Assembly: GCF_025398335.1 (NCBI RefSeq)
Contig: NZ_JAODOO010000006.1
Span: 124,001-188,000, forward strand
Source: Clostridium sp. CX1
GTDB lineage: Bacteria; Bacillota; Clostridia; Clostridiales; Clostridiaceae
Direction of reading: 5' to 3'
DNA length: 64,000 nucleotides
The notes beneath the pieces were generated by a model. It was not told where the DNA came from and made no database searches. It saw nothing but the letters and a program-made list of their open reading frames with translations. This document shows, one piece after another, positions 56,080 to 64,000 of the stretch. The position numbers were made by a program, and so were the translations under genes. How positions within the stretch are numbered: position 1 is the stretch's first letter; every line of letters starts with the position of its first letter.

Positions 56080-57540
56080 CTATTTTACATTCTTTAAAAC
56101 TTCTAATAAGTAATCCCACATTCTTTGAACTGATGATATACTCATGTGTTCATCTGGAGTATGAACATCATATAGATTTGGTCCAAAGGAGATCATATCT
56201 AAACCACTAAACTTTTCTCCTAACAATCCACACTCAAGTCCTGCGTGAATAGCTGTTATATGTGGTTTCTTTCCATTCATCTTTTCATAAACTTCTATAA
56301 ATACATTTCTAATCTTTGAATCTGGATTGTATGCCCACTCTGGGTAGTCAGATTCTGCAGCAACTTTTGCACCAACAAGTTTTGCTATAGTTGATACTCT
56401 TGTAAATAGCTCCATTTTTAAGCTTTTTACAGAACTTCTCATAGCACTTATGAATTCTATTCCATCTTGTGAAGTTGTTATTACTCCAAGGTTTATAGAG
56501 CTTTCTACTAGACCTTCTATATCCATGCTCATTGAGTTAATTCCGTCTGGAACTAAGTATAAGTAGTTAACTAGGCTTTCTGCACTAGTTTTTGATAATA
56601 CTTTTGCAGGTGCAGTAGCTAAAGCTTCAAACTCTACTCTTAAATCTGGGTCTGGTGTTCTAAGCTCATCCTTTAATGTGCTTTCCCACTGAGCAACCTT
56701 TGTTTGGACCATTGATTTTTCTTCTGGTTTAACTAATATAACTGCATCAGCTTCACGTGGAATTGCATTGTGTTTTGAACCACCGTTAACTTCACTAATT
56801 CTTAACTCTAAGTTATCAGTTAAGTCTCTAAGGATACGTCCCATTAATTTATTTGAGTTTCCTCTTCCTTTATTAATTTCCATACCAGAGTGACCGCCCT
56901 TTAGGCCTCTAATTCTAATTACACAAGCCTCTAGGTTTTTATCAGCTTCTTCCCAAACTGCTGGAACAGTTACCTTAGTTGTAAGTCCTCCAGCACAACT
57001 TACAAGAAGAGTGCCTTCCTCTTCTGAATCTATGTTGATAAGAATTCTTCCATCTACATTTTTAGGATCTAATGCTGCTGCACCGTCCATTCCAGTTTCT
57101 TCTGCACTTGTAACAAGTAGCTCTAAAGCTGGATGCTCAATATTTTTAGAATCTAAAATTGCAAGTCCCATTGCAACTGCAATTCCATTGTCTGCTCCAA
57201 GAGTAGTTCCTGTTGCATAAACCATATCTTCTACAACTCTTAATTTTATTGGATCCTTTGTAAAATCATGTACTGTATCTACATTTTTTTCACAAACCAT
57301 ATCCATATGTCCTTGTATAATAACAGCTGGTCTGTTTTCATATCCTGCAGTTGCCTTCTTTTTTATTATAACATTTAAAGCAGCATCTTGGATAACATCT
57401 AAATTACGTTCCTTAGCAAAGTTTACTAAATAATCACTTACTTCCTTTTCATTTCCTGATCCTCTTGGAATTTGAGAAAGCTCCTCAAAATATTTAAATA
57501 CCTCTGTAGGATTTAGATTGTTTAATACATTATTTGTCAT
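56080..57540 (-). CDS. pepD: Aminoacyl-histidine dipeptidase PepD
   Basis: 486-residue M20 family metallopeptidase (beta-Ala-His dipeptidase/Xaa-His dipeptidase). Metal motifs IQGHMDMVCEK (His, Asp), GADNGIAVAMG (bridging Asp), TSAEETGMDGA (Glu base and ligand), INIDSEEEG and, near the end, IHAGLECG. Its N-terminal PTEVFKYFEELSQIPRGSGNE is characteristic. The ATG at 57540 has AAAGG nine bases upstream. Cytoplasmic, monocistronic. Confidence 0.95.
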   Translation of the reverse strand: MTNNVLNNLNPTEVFKYFEELSQIPRGSGNEKEVSDYLVNFAKERNLDVIQDAALNVIIKKKATAGYENRPAVIIQGHMDMVCEKNVDTVHDFTKDPIKLRVVEDMVYATGTTLGADNGIAVAMGLAILDSKNIEHPALELLVTSAEETGMDGAAALDPKNVDGRILINIDSEEEGTLLVSCAGGLTTKVTVPAVWEEADKNLEACVIRIRGLKGGHSGMEINKGRGNSNKLMGRILRDLTDNLELRISEVNGGSKHNAIPREADAVILVKPEEKSMVQTKVAQWESTLKDELRTPDPDLRVEFEALATAPAKVLSKTSAESLVNYLYLVPDGINSMSMDIEGLVESSINLGVITTSQDGIEFISAMRSSVKSLKMELFTRVSTIAKLVGAKVAAESDYPEWAYNPDSKIRNVFIEVYEKMNGKKPHITAIHAGLECGLLGEKFSGLDMISFGPNLYDVHTPDEHMSISSVQRMWDYLLEVLKNVK

Positions 57541-57953
57541 GTATATCATCCTTTCTATTTAGTTAATTCGTTTACATGTACAGTAAAACCAAATTGTAGC
57601 ACATTTGCCTGTTTATATTTCACCACAAACTGAAATAAAAATCAAGACTTGTAGTTTTTAAGATTTATTAAAGATTACATAATTATACCGAAAGTGTAAT
57701 AATAATTTATAAACTCAATAATCAATTACTCAATCATTATTCTACTTTAGTTGCTATGTATTTATTTAGTAGTATCTACAAACTCTATTTTATCATACAA
57801 AAATATGATAATTTAGCATTAACTACAAGAATCTTATGGAAATTACTAGAATTATATGATAATATTATGCTAATATAATTATTAAAATTTGTAAAAACTC
57901 CGATGTTTATACATTTTATTTTTTTAATTTTTTATTCTTATTGGAGGATTATT
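57541..57953. other. Divergent intergenic region pepD / histidine kinase
   Basis: 413 bases, AT-rich, no ORF. It holds a partial palindrome TTTACATGTACAGTAAA at 57571-57587 close to the pepD start and a 7-bp hairpin TATCATA/TATGATA at 57791-57810. Either could be an operator. No clear -35/-10 pair was placed. Confidence 0.4.
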
Positions 57954-59558
57954 ATGATCAGCTCAGACTACCTTTCGCTACCCCTAAAAAAACAAAATAA
58001 AGAATTAGAATATATTATAGAAAATATATCTGATGCTATTTTGATTATTGATAAATATGGCAATTACTTAGGTTTAAATAAGGCTGCAAGAGACTATTTT
58101 GGACCTTTAAAGAGCATTGACGACTTACGAAAATCCTGCACTCTATATGATATTGAAGGAAATGAAATTCCCTTTGAAGATATGACTGCTTCTCGTGTAC
58201 TACTAGGTGAAAAAATAACTCAGAGAACCTTGTATATGAAAAAGGATGAAAAAATAACCTATCTTGGTATTAGCGGTACACCTATCTTTGATGATAATGG
58301 TGATTTTTTAATAGGCATAATCTGCAGTCGCGATATTTCCAAGATATCCAATTACGCTCAAGATATAAAAAATCATCGGGATATACTTTATAATATAGTA
58401 AATTCACTAGCAATTCCTGTAGTTAGACTATCCTACCCTGGACTAAACTTTATCGAGTTTAATGAAAAAACTAAAGAGTATATAATGAGTATAAAATCAG
58501 ATGATGCAGAACTTTTTGAAAGAATTAATTCAAGGCAAAGTATATTGGAGGTATTTCCATACTTTAAAGATGATGAAAATCTTGAATGCATAGAGTCAAT
58601 GAAAAAAAACAAAAATGTAGTTTATAGGAAAAACTTCAAGGTTTTCCTTCATGATAAGTTCTTATACTTTAATCTAATCTTTCATCCCATCCTAGATTTT
58701 GAAAGAAATATTTCAGAAGTACTTATAATAGCTATTGATATAACTGCTGAAGTTAACCAAAAACAGGCTGTTGAAAAAGTATTAAGTTTTCAAAAGGATT
58801 TTTTTTCCTTTATCTCCCATGAATTTAAGACACCATTAACAATCTCTTTATCTGCCATACAAGCATTAGAGTTAATATGTGGCAGCGAACTTTCAGAAAC
58901 AGCTGGAAAATATATTGAGAAGATACGTCAAAGTTCTCTTCAACAGTTAAGACTGGTTAACAATCTATTAGATATAACAAAGGCTGAATCCGGATATTTA
59001 AATATTTATAAAAGAAACTTAGACATAATATATTTGAGCAAATCTATTATAGAATCTATATCCTTATATGCATCTGAAAAAAATATAAAAATTAAATTTT
59101 CAGCAGCAAGTTCCTCTATAATAACGGCAATTGATGATGAAAAATACGAACGTATATTATTAAATCTTTTATCTAATGCTATTAAATTTACACCTAATGG
59201 TAAATCAATTAGCGTAAGTATATTTCATAAAGAAGACCATATCTACATAAAAGTTAGCGATACTGGAGTAGGCATTCCAAAGGAAAAGCTATCATTAATC
59301 TTTGATCGTTTTGGACAAGTTAATAATAGTATGACAAGAGGCTCTGAAGGAACAGGTATAGGACTATGCCTTGTTAAACTATTAGTTAACAAGCTAGATG
59401 GTGACATTACTGTTGAAAGTAAAGTTGGGGAAGGATCTACTTTTACAATAACCTTTCCTAGCTCCGCAATTCCATCAGAAAATCAGGATGAATCAAATTA
59501 TGATTTAATGAATAATAGGCTAACACAAGCTGCTAATATTGAATTTTCCTGCTTATAG
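57954..59558 (+). CDS. Soluble PAS-domain sensor histidine kinase
   Basis: 534 residues from the ATG at 57954, five or so bases after GGAGG. Two PAS domains (about 14-135 with LIIDKYGNYLGLNKAA and ISNYAQ end; about 137-265), HisKA with FISHEFKTPLT (His289), HATPase with NLLSNAIKF, DTGVGIP, FDRFGQV and GTGIGLCLVK. No membrane helix, so a cytoplasmic signal is sensed. No response regulator gene is adjacent, as in orphan sporulation kinases of clostridia; that role is only a possibility. An L,D-transpeptidase fragment begins straight after the stop. Confidence 0.92.
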   Translation: MISSDYLSLPLKKQNKELEYIIENISDAILIIDKYGNYLGLNKAARDYFGPLKSIDDLRKSCTLYDIEGNEIPFEDMTASRVLLGEKITQRTLYMKKDEKITYLGISGTPIFDDNGDFLIGIICSRDISKISNYAQDIKNHRDILYNIVNSLAIPVVRLSYPGLNFIEFNEKTKEYIMSIKSDDAELFERINSRQSILEVFPYFKDDENLECIESMKKNKNVVYRKNFKVFLHDKFLYFNLIFHPILDFERNISEVLIIAIDITAEVNQKQAVEKVLSFQKDFFSFISHEFKTPLTISLSAIQALELICGSELSETAGKYIEKIRQSSLQQLRLVNNLLDITKAESGYLNIYKRNLDIIYLSKSIIESISLYASEKNIKIKFSAASSSIITAIDDEKYERILLNLLSNAIKFTPNGKSISVSIFHKEDHIYIKVSDTGVGIPKEKLSLIFDRFGQVNNSMTRGSEGTGIGLCLVKLLVNKLDGDITVESKVGEGSTFTITFPSSAIPSENQDESNYDLMNNRLTQAANIEFSCL

Positions 59559-59560
59559 TC

Positions 59561-59806
59561 AGAGGACATTTTACTATAGGTACTAGAGGAAGCTCTTTTG
59601 TTACGGATAATGGTTTAATATGCAAGTATTACACTCAAATAAGCGGAAACTATTTGTTTCATAGTGTGTTATATAATAAAAGTGATAAACTAGTAGACGG
59701 TAGGCTTGGCTATAATATATCTCACGGTTGTATAAGACTTTCCCTAGAAAATGCAAAATACATCTATGACAACATTCCTTCTGGAACGGCAATCTGGATA
59801 CAATAA
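59561..59806 (+). pseudogene. L,D-transpeptidase (YkuD) C-terminal fragment
   Basis: No start codon, but the frame reads GHFTIGTRGSSFVTDNG, GNYLFHSVLYNK and then the catalytic SHGCIRLSLENAKYIYDNIP, ending WIQ before a TAA (59804-59806). This is the C-terminal half of the ErfK/YbiS/YkuD fold with the active-site Cys intact. The N-terminal half and any start are missing; the frame opens only at 59543, within the 3' end of the kinase gene. It is best seen as the remnant of a gene cut by a deletion whose join is at the end of the kinase gene. Confidence 0.75.
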
Positions 59807-59825
59807 AAAAAATAGTTATAAAAAT

Positions 59826-59885
59826 AAAACTCAAGAACCTCTTATTGTCTTGTCTATGTACAACTTAAGAGCTTCCTGAGTTTTG
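59826..59885. terminator. Hairpin downstream of the kinase/LDT remnant
   Basis: Long imperfect stem around AAAACTCAAGAA and TTCCTGAGTTTT (59826-59837 with 59874-59885), T-rich beyond. Confidence 0.6.
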
Positions 59886-59977
59886 TTAATTATTAAGACC
59901 TTCACTTACTACTATAAAAGATGTTCATAATTCTCAAAGTATTTCACTGAATAATGATATGACCAGTTCACCCATAC

Positions 59978-60640
59978 TTAATTTCTGAGTTTACTTACAT
60001 TATCCTTTAACAATTTATTTGATTCCTTTAATACCTTTAAATAATTATTGTAGGCATCCTTAACCTTATCGCTTTCATCTGCTTTAACTGCATCTTTTAA
60101 AGCCTTCTCTACCTCCTCTACTTTCTTCATATCTGACTTCATAGCATCTTTTCTAGCTGAAATTTCATCTCTATGAGCTGCAGCATAGTCTTCTTTAGCT
60201 TGCTTTAATTTTGCAAGTTCACTGCCGTGATTTGTTTCAAATTTTTTCTTTTCTTCCTCTAAGTGCTTTTTAGCATCTTCTTTTGTCATCTGTCCACTCT
60301 TCACCTTATCATGAGTATCTTGAACAACTTTTCTATACTCATTCATAAAGGAAGTATCTACCCCAAGTTTCTTCAGCTGCAAATCTTTTAATTCTCTATG
60401 AAGCTCTCTTCTTTCAGTCAGTATTTGCCTCACCTGTTCCTTAGCTCCTGGAACATACTTTTCTACATCCTCTAATTCCTTAGTGAAATTTTTGTGATTC
60501 TTATGATGTTCTTTGAATTTTTCAGTTTTAGATATAGCTGCCGGTTCAGTACTCTGGACTGAACTGGCATAAGCTACACTTGGTGCAAGTATTGATGCTG
60601 CTAGTAAAGCTGGCAATATAATTTTCTTAAAATTTAACAC
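59978..60640 (-). CDS. Secreted charged helical protein, unknown function
   Basis: 220 residues. A normal Sec signal peptide (FKKIILPALLAASILAPSVAYASS, cut after AYA near residue 26) is followed by a mature part that is almost entirely Lys/Glu/Asp-rich heptad-like helix (KFEEL-type repeats; KLKQAKEDYAAAHRDEIS). No transmembrane helix, Cys or sorting signal. I do not recognise a defined family; it may be a DUF2680-like or extracellular coiled-coil protein. It begins behind GAGGAGGG and is alone on its strand. Confidence 0.75.
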   Translation of the reverse strand: MLNFKKIILPALLAASILAPSVAYASSVQSTEPAAISKTEKFKEHHKNHKNFTKELEDVEKYVPGAKEQVRQILTERRELHRELKDLQLKKLGVDTSFMNEYRKVVQDTHDKVKSGQMTKEDAKKHLEEEKKKFETNHGSELAKLKQAKEDYAAAHRDEISARKDAMKSDMKKVEEVEKALKDAVKADESDKVKDAYNNYLKVLKESNKLLKDNVSKLRN

Positions 60641-60899
60641 GGGCTAACCCTCCTCTATAAAATTTACTACGATTTTATTCTGTCCAGTGTTAGTTACAGA
60701 ATAATGTCAACTTTATGAACAAATTATTAACAATAGCATTTGTTTTTTGTACTCTTTTATACTCAGCAAATATCTAAGTTTTCAATGATATTTTATATTT
60801 ACAGTAATCGTATATAAACCTTATTTATGTTAGATAATACTAAGTATCAAATATAAATTTTATAAATATATAAACTCCCTAAAGCAAAGGATGTGAATA

Positions 60900-62387
60900 A
60901 TGGCGTTGTATACTTCAGATTTAAAACAAAATATAGATTTTATCACAAGTGAACTTGGGATGAAGAGCTCAATAGTTGTAAAAAGCTTCTTTATAGGCAG
61001 TGATCAACCTCTAGATGCAGCTATTATTTACATAAGTGGGCTTGTGGAGAAAAACACTATAGATAGAGACATTTTGTCCCCACTAATGCTTTATATTCAT
61101 GAAAACTTAAATTGTAAGGAAAACCTAGCAGAATATCTTTGTAAAAGGTATATTTTTATGAGCAGCACTAATATTAAAACTGATACTAATGAAATAATAA
61201 CTTCTGTTAAGAAGGGCAATAGCGTTATTTTGATAAATGGTATTTTTGAAGGGATAGTATTAGATACCAGTGGAGGAGAAAGCAGAGCTATAACTGAACC
61301 TGAAACTGAAACCTCTGTAAGAGGATCTAGAGAAAGCTTTGTTGAAAATCTTGATACAAATATAAGTTTAATAGGACGCAAACTTAAGGATAAAAACTTA
61401 GTTATTGAAAAATTTATTTTAGGACAGCTTACACAAAATGACGCAGCAATAATATATGTTCAGGATCTTGCAGATGACACCGTTGTCAACAAAATAAGGG
61501 AAAGGATTTGTTCTATAAATGTAGATAAGGTAACAGATGTAGGAACACTACAACAATATATAGAAGACTATACTTACTCCCCTTTCCCACAGACTTTAGT
61601 AACAGAACGCCCTGATGTAGCTGTTGCTCAACTATCCGAAGGCAGAGTTATTATGGCAGTAGAAGGAAGTCCTACTGTACTTACAGGTCCCGCAACATTA
61701 ATAGAATTTTTTCAAGCAGTAGAAGACTATTATCAGAGAACCTTAGCCTCTTCTTTTGTAAGAATTATTAGACTTCTAGCAGTTTTTATAGTAATAACTT
61801 TACCTTCTATATATCTAACTTTAATGAAATTTAATACTGAACTTATACCTATAAAATTTATAACACCTATAATACAATCAAGAATAGGCATTGCCCTAAC
61901 TCCTTTTATGGAGATATTATCTATGGAACTAATAGTTGAATTCTTAAGGGAAGGTGGTTTAAGACTTCCAAGTAAAATAGGTCAAACTTTAAGTGTGGTT
62001 GGAGGTATCATAATAGGTGATACTGCTGTTCGTTCTAGAATTGTAAGCCCTACTACTCTATTTATTATAGGTATTTCAGTAATATCTACCTTTTTAATTC
62101 CTAAATATGATATGTCCATCGCCATAAGACTGTTAAGGTTTCCTATGCTTCTTTTAGCGAACTTTCTAGGTATATTTGGTATAGGCTTAGGGTACTTTGT
62201 AATTACAGTACATTTATGCTCTCTAGATAGTTTTGGAGTACCCTACCTTGAATTTAAGAAACAAGATATGAAGGATGTATTTATTAGATCACCTCTTTGG
62301 CAATTTAATAAAAGGCCAAAATCTATACCTAATAAAGATTCAGTAAGACAATCAGATTTTAGAGACAACTGGCAGAAAGATGAATAA
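60900..62387 (+). CDS. Spore germination protein, GerA/GerKA family
   Basis: 495-residue A subunit of a nutrient germinant receptor in the spore inner membrane. N-terminal soluble domain (about 1-270; FFIGSDQPLDAAIIYISGLV, and the signature QTLVTERPDVAVAQLSEGRV) followed by four to five helices (about 285-430; ITLPSIYLTLMKFNTELIP, GGLRLPSKIGQTLSVVGGIIIGDTAV). AAGG precedes the ATG by nine bases. First of the A-B-C operon; overlaps the B gene by eight bases. Confidence 0.95.
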   Translation: MALYTSDLKQNIDFITSELGMKSSIVVKSFFIGSDQPLDAAIIYISGLVEKNTIDRDILSPLMLYIHENLNCKENLAEYLCKRYIFMSSTNIKTDTNEIITSVKKGNSVILINGIFEGIVLDTSGGESRAITEPETETSVRGSRESFVENLDTNISLIGRKLKDKNLVIEKFILGQLTQNDAAIIYVQDLADDTVVNKIRERICSINVDKVTDVGTLQQYIEDYTYSPFPQTLVTERPDVAVAQLSEGRVIMAVEGSPTVLTGPATLIEFFQAVEDYYQRTLASSFVRIIRLLAVFIVITLPSIYLTLMKFNTELIPIKFITPIIQSRIGIALTPFMEILSMELIVEFLREGGLRLPSKIGQTLSVVGGIIIGDTAVRSRIVSPTTLFIIGISVISTFLIPKYDMSIAIRLLRFPMLLLANFLGIFGIGLGYFVITVHLCSLDSFGVPYLEFKKQDMKDVFIRSPLWQFNKRPKSIPNKDSVRQSDFRDNWQKDE

Positions 62388-63486
62388 AATCATGAATACT
62401 AACAGAAGAAACTTATTATCGCCAAACCAGGTAACTTATTTATTGCTTGGAATTATGATTAACGAAGGCATAATCAGCTTGCCTAATGAGGTGGCTAAGA
62501 TTGCAAAACAGGATGGTTGGATCTCTGTCTTGTTTGGTGCTATTTATCCCCTATATATCTTGTTTATTGCTTTCTACCTAAGCAGCAAATTCCCTAATGA
62601 TAATATATTGGTTCTAAGTAAAAGATATCTTGGAAAGATGCTTGGCAGCGTATTAAATATATTGTTTTCTTTGCTTTTTGTTCTCTATCTAACTTCTGCT
62701 TGCTCCGGAATAAGTAACTTCCTTAGAACTTATATATTAAGCTTTTTAACCCCTTTAAAATTTATAAGTCTATTTATACTAGTTTCAGCCTATACAGCCT
62801 ATAAAGGATTAACGGTTATTGGAAGACTATGTGAATGTATTTTTTACTTTTCTGCTTCAGTAATACTTGTACCTCTGGCCAGTATAAGAACTGGCAGCAT
62901 ATTAAACATACTACCGGTGACAGGTTCTGGGTGGATGAACATATTAAAAGGAGGCATAAACTCAGCATACTCTTATGGGTGTATAGAAATTATATTTTTA
63001 ATATATCCCTTTATAAGTGATAGAACTCAGTTAAAAAAGTCTTCACTGAAGGCTGTAATGCTCACTTGCATTTCCTACACCTGGATAACATTTATGACAA
63101 TATATTATCTTAGTCATAATGTTATTCTTAAAACTAGATGGTCCTCAATATACGTAACTGAAAATTTAAATATTACCTTCATAAGTAACTTTAGGTATAT
63201 TCTACTTTTTTTATGGATTCTTGTTACGTTAAAATCAACAGCAGCTAGTTACTATGCCTTTGTTACTATTTTAAGCGACTCCATAAAAAAATTTAAATCA
63301 AAGGATCTTATATATATCTGTTATCCTTTAATTGTCTTTTTATCTATTATGTACGGTAGTGAAGAAAAGAAAAAATACATAACAAGTTACTTCTTACCAA
63401 TAATAACTATATACGTTTTATTGTATTCATCTTTAATTGCATTACTAATATTTATTAAGAAGGATAAAGCCTATGAAAAAACGTAA
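62380..63486 (+). CDS. Spore germination protein, GerB/GerKB family
   Basis: 368-residue, ten-helix APC-superfamily protein, B subunit of the germinant receptor that binds the nutrient signal. LSPNQVTYLLLGIMINEGIISLP at the N-terminus and SACSGISNFLRTYIL are typical. It overlaps the A gene by eight bases and the C gene by 14 bases, showing a coupled operon. Confidence 0.94.
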   Translation: MNKIMNTNRRNLLSPNQVTYLLLGIMINEGIISLPNEVAKIAKQDGWISVLFGAIYPLYILFIAFYLSSKFPNDNILVLSKRYLGKMLGSVLNILFSLLFVLYLTSACSGISNFLRTYILSFLTPLKFISLFILVSAYTAYKGLTVIGRLCECIFYFSASVILVPLASIRTGSILNILPVTGSGWMNILKGGINSAYSYGCIEIIFLIYPFISDRTQLKKSSLKAVMLTCISYTWITFMTIYYLSHNVILKTRWSSIYVTENLNITFISNFRYILLFLWILVTLKSTAASYYAFVTILSDSIKKFKSKDLIYICYPLIVFLSIMYGSEEKKKYITSYFLPIITIYVLLYSSLIALLIFIKKDKAYEKT

Positions 63487-64000
63487 GATAATAACTATAG
63501 TCTTTATTATAATACTATTTATATATTGTACTACTGGAGTCAATACCGCTCCTATAGAAAATATTGCTATCCCCTCTGTTATAGGCTATGACTTAGAAAA
63601 AAACACTAACAAGGATATAATCTACAAGATATATTTACAAACATATATTTTTGGTGAACGTAATAAGGTTTTTAATAAAACCTATAGCGGAACTGCCTCT
63701 AGTTTAATTAAATCAAGGGAAGAGAGGCAGCTGAAACTAGATAAAAAGTTCTTAGTTGGATTGGAAAAAGTAGATTTAATAAGTGAAGCCTACGCTAAAT
63801 ATGGGATATCAACTATTATAGATGCACTTTTTAAAATTCCCTTTGTCAATGATACTGCATTAGTGGCAATTTGCAAGGATAACATTTCAGACCTATTAGA
63901 TTATAAGATAGAAGGTTACCCTACTTCCGGTGACTATATAGAGGGAATGCTAAAAAACGCTAATCAATATAATTTTTTCCCAAAAGACTTAAAAATACTG
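63473..64000 (+). CDS. Spore germination protein, GerC family (3' end outside window)
   Basis: The ATG at 63473 lies inside the end of the B gene; 176 codons are seen. Hydrophobic N-terminus IITIVFIIILFIYCTTG, then a GerC N-terminal domain (IAIPSVIGYDLEKN, a SSLIKSREERQLKLDKKF-type segment, ALVAICKD). GerC is normally a lipoprotein, and Cys19 could be the lipid site, but FIYC is a poor lipobox (Tyr at -1). The order A-B-C is that of complete receptors. Confidence 0.87.
   Translation, partial: MKKRKIITIVFIIILFIYCTTGVNTAPIENIAIPSVIGYDLEKNTNKDIIYKIYLQTYIFGERNKVFNKTYSGTASSLIKSREERQLKLDKKFLVGLEKVDLISEAYAKYGISTIIDALFKIPFVNDTALVAICKDNISDLLDYKIEGYPTSGDYIEGMLKNANQYNFFPKDLKIL

Noticed and set aside
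59601-59834. Minus-strand ORF opposite the L,D-transpeptidase fragment
   Set aside because: Composition is not protein-like and the plus strand carries the YkuD catalytic motif.
1-64000. CRISPR arrays, insertion sequences, prophage, tRNA or rRNA genes
   Set aside because: No regular repeat-spacer pattern, transposase, phage gene or tRNA-like sequence was found by reading.

Overview
The window is AT-rich, low-GC Firmicute DNA, most likely Clostridium sensu stricto. The evidence is a gerA-type spore germination operon, a FlaG protein and chemotaxis receptors, a clostridial sulfate assimilation operon with APS-reductase-like subunits, SAM-I, T-box and TPP leaders, TTG/GTG starts behind strong AGGAGG sites, and many hairpin-plus-U terminators. 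No rRNA, tRNA, CRISPR array, insertion sequence or phage gene was seen.

Layout. 1-2.04 kb: 3' part of a GNAT acetyltransferase, a decayed DUF3231 gene and an XdhC-family gene. 2.16-18.8 kb, all minus strand, is a sulfur block: (a) a SAM-I riboswitch followed by sulfite reductase, an ABC ATPase and permease, AprA/AprB-like APS reductase and CysD/CysN; (b) a T-box whose likely specifier is TGC (Cys), followed by a CjaA-like cysteine/cystine ABC importer; (c) a MocR/PdxR-type regulator; (d) a second SAM-I riboswitch with metNIQ. Sulfate is activated by CysDN, reduced to sulfite by the Apr pair and to sulfide by the siroheme enzyme, while the two importers bring in cysteine and methionine. SAM and probably uncharged tRNA-Cys set expression.

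19.0-32.1 kb (minus) is one long operon for an exported [NiFe] hydrogenase: hypF-hypA-hypB-tatA-tatC-tatC-hypC-hypD-hypE, a large cell-wall-binding protein, the Tat-signal small subunit, the large subunit and its maturation protease. It carries metal-centre assembly, its own Tat export system and possibly its own wall anchor. The two TatC paralogues have lost complementary conserved residues, and the wall protein's signal peptide is split by a one-base shift at an A-run.

32.4-41.2 kb: ddl; a TPP-riboswitch thiD-thiM-thiE salvage operon; flaG; an amino-acid binding protein and permease without an ATPase; a 40-residue small ORF with a consensus promoter; a patatin; a structured inverted repeat; pepT. 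41.3-52.1 kb is mostly signalling: an MCP with a C-terminal Cache-like domain, addA, a GAF-GGDEF protein, CheY, an HD-GYP protein, a small HesB-like protein with an in-frame TGA followed at once by a SECIS-like hairpin (predicted selenoprotein), and a second MCP. 52.2-60.6 kb: CbiM/NikM-type metal permease, lipA, lplA, a hypothetical gene, pepD, a soluble PAS histidine kinase, an L,D-transpeptidase remnant and a secreted helical protein. 60.9-64 kb: germination genes gerA-gerB-gerC, the last cut by the window end.

The strongest candidates for something new are the hydrogenase export operon with its split TatC pair and wall protein, and the TGA-containing small selenoprotein gene that a standard ORF caller misses.
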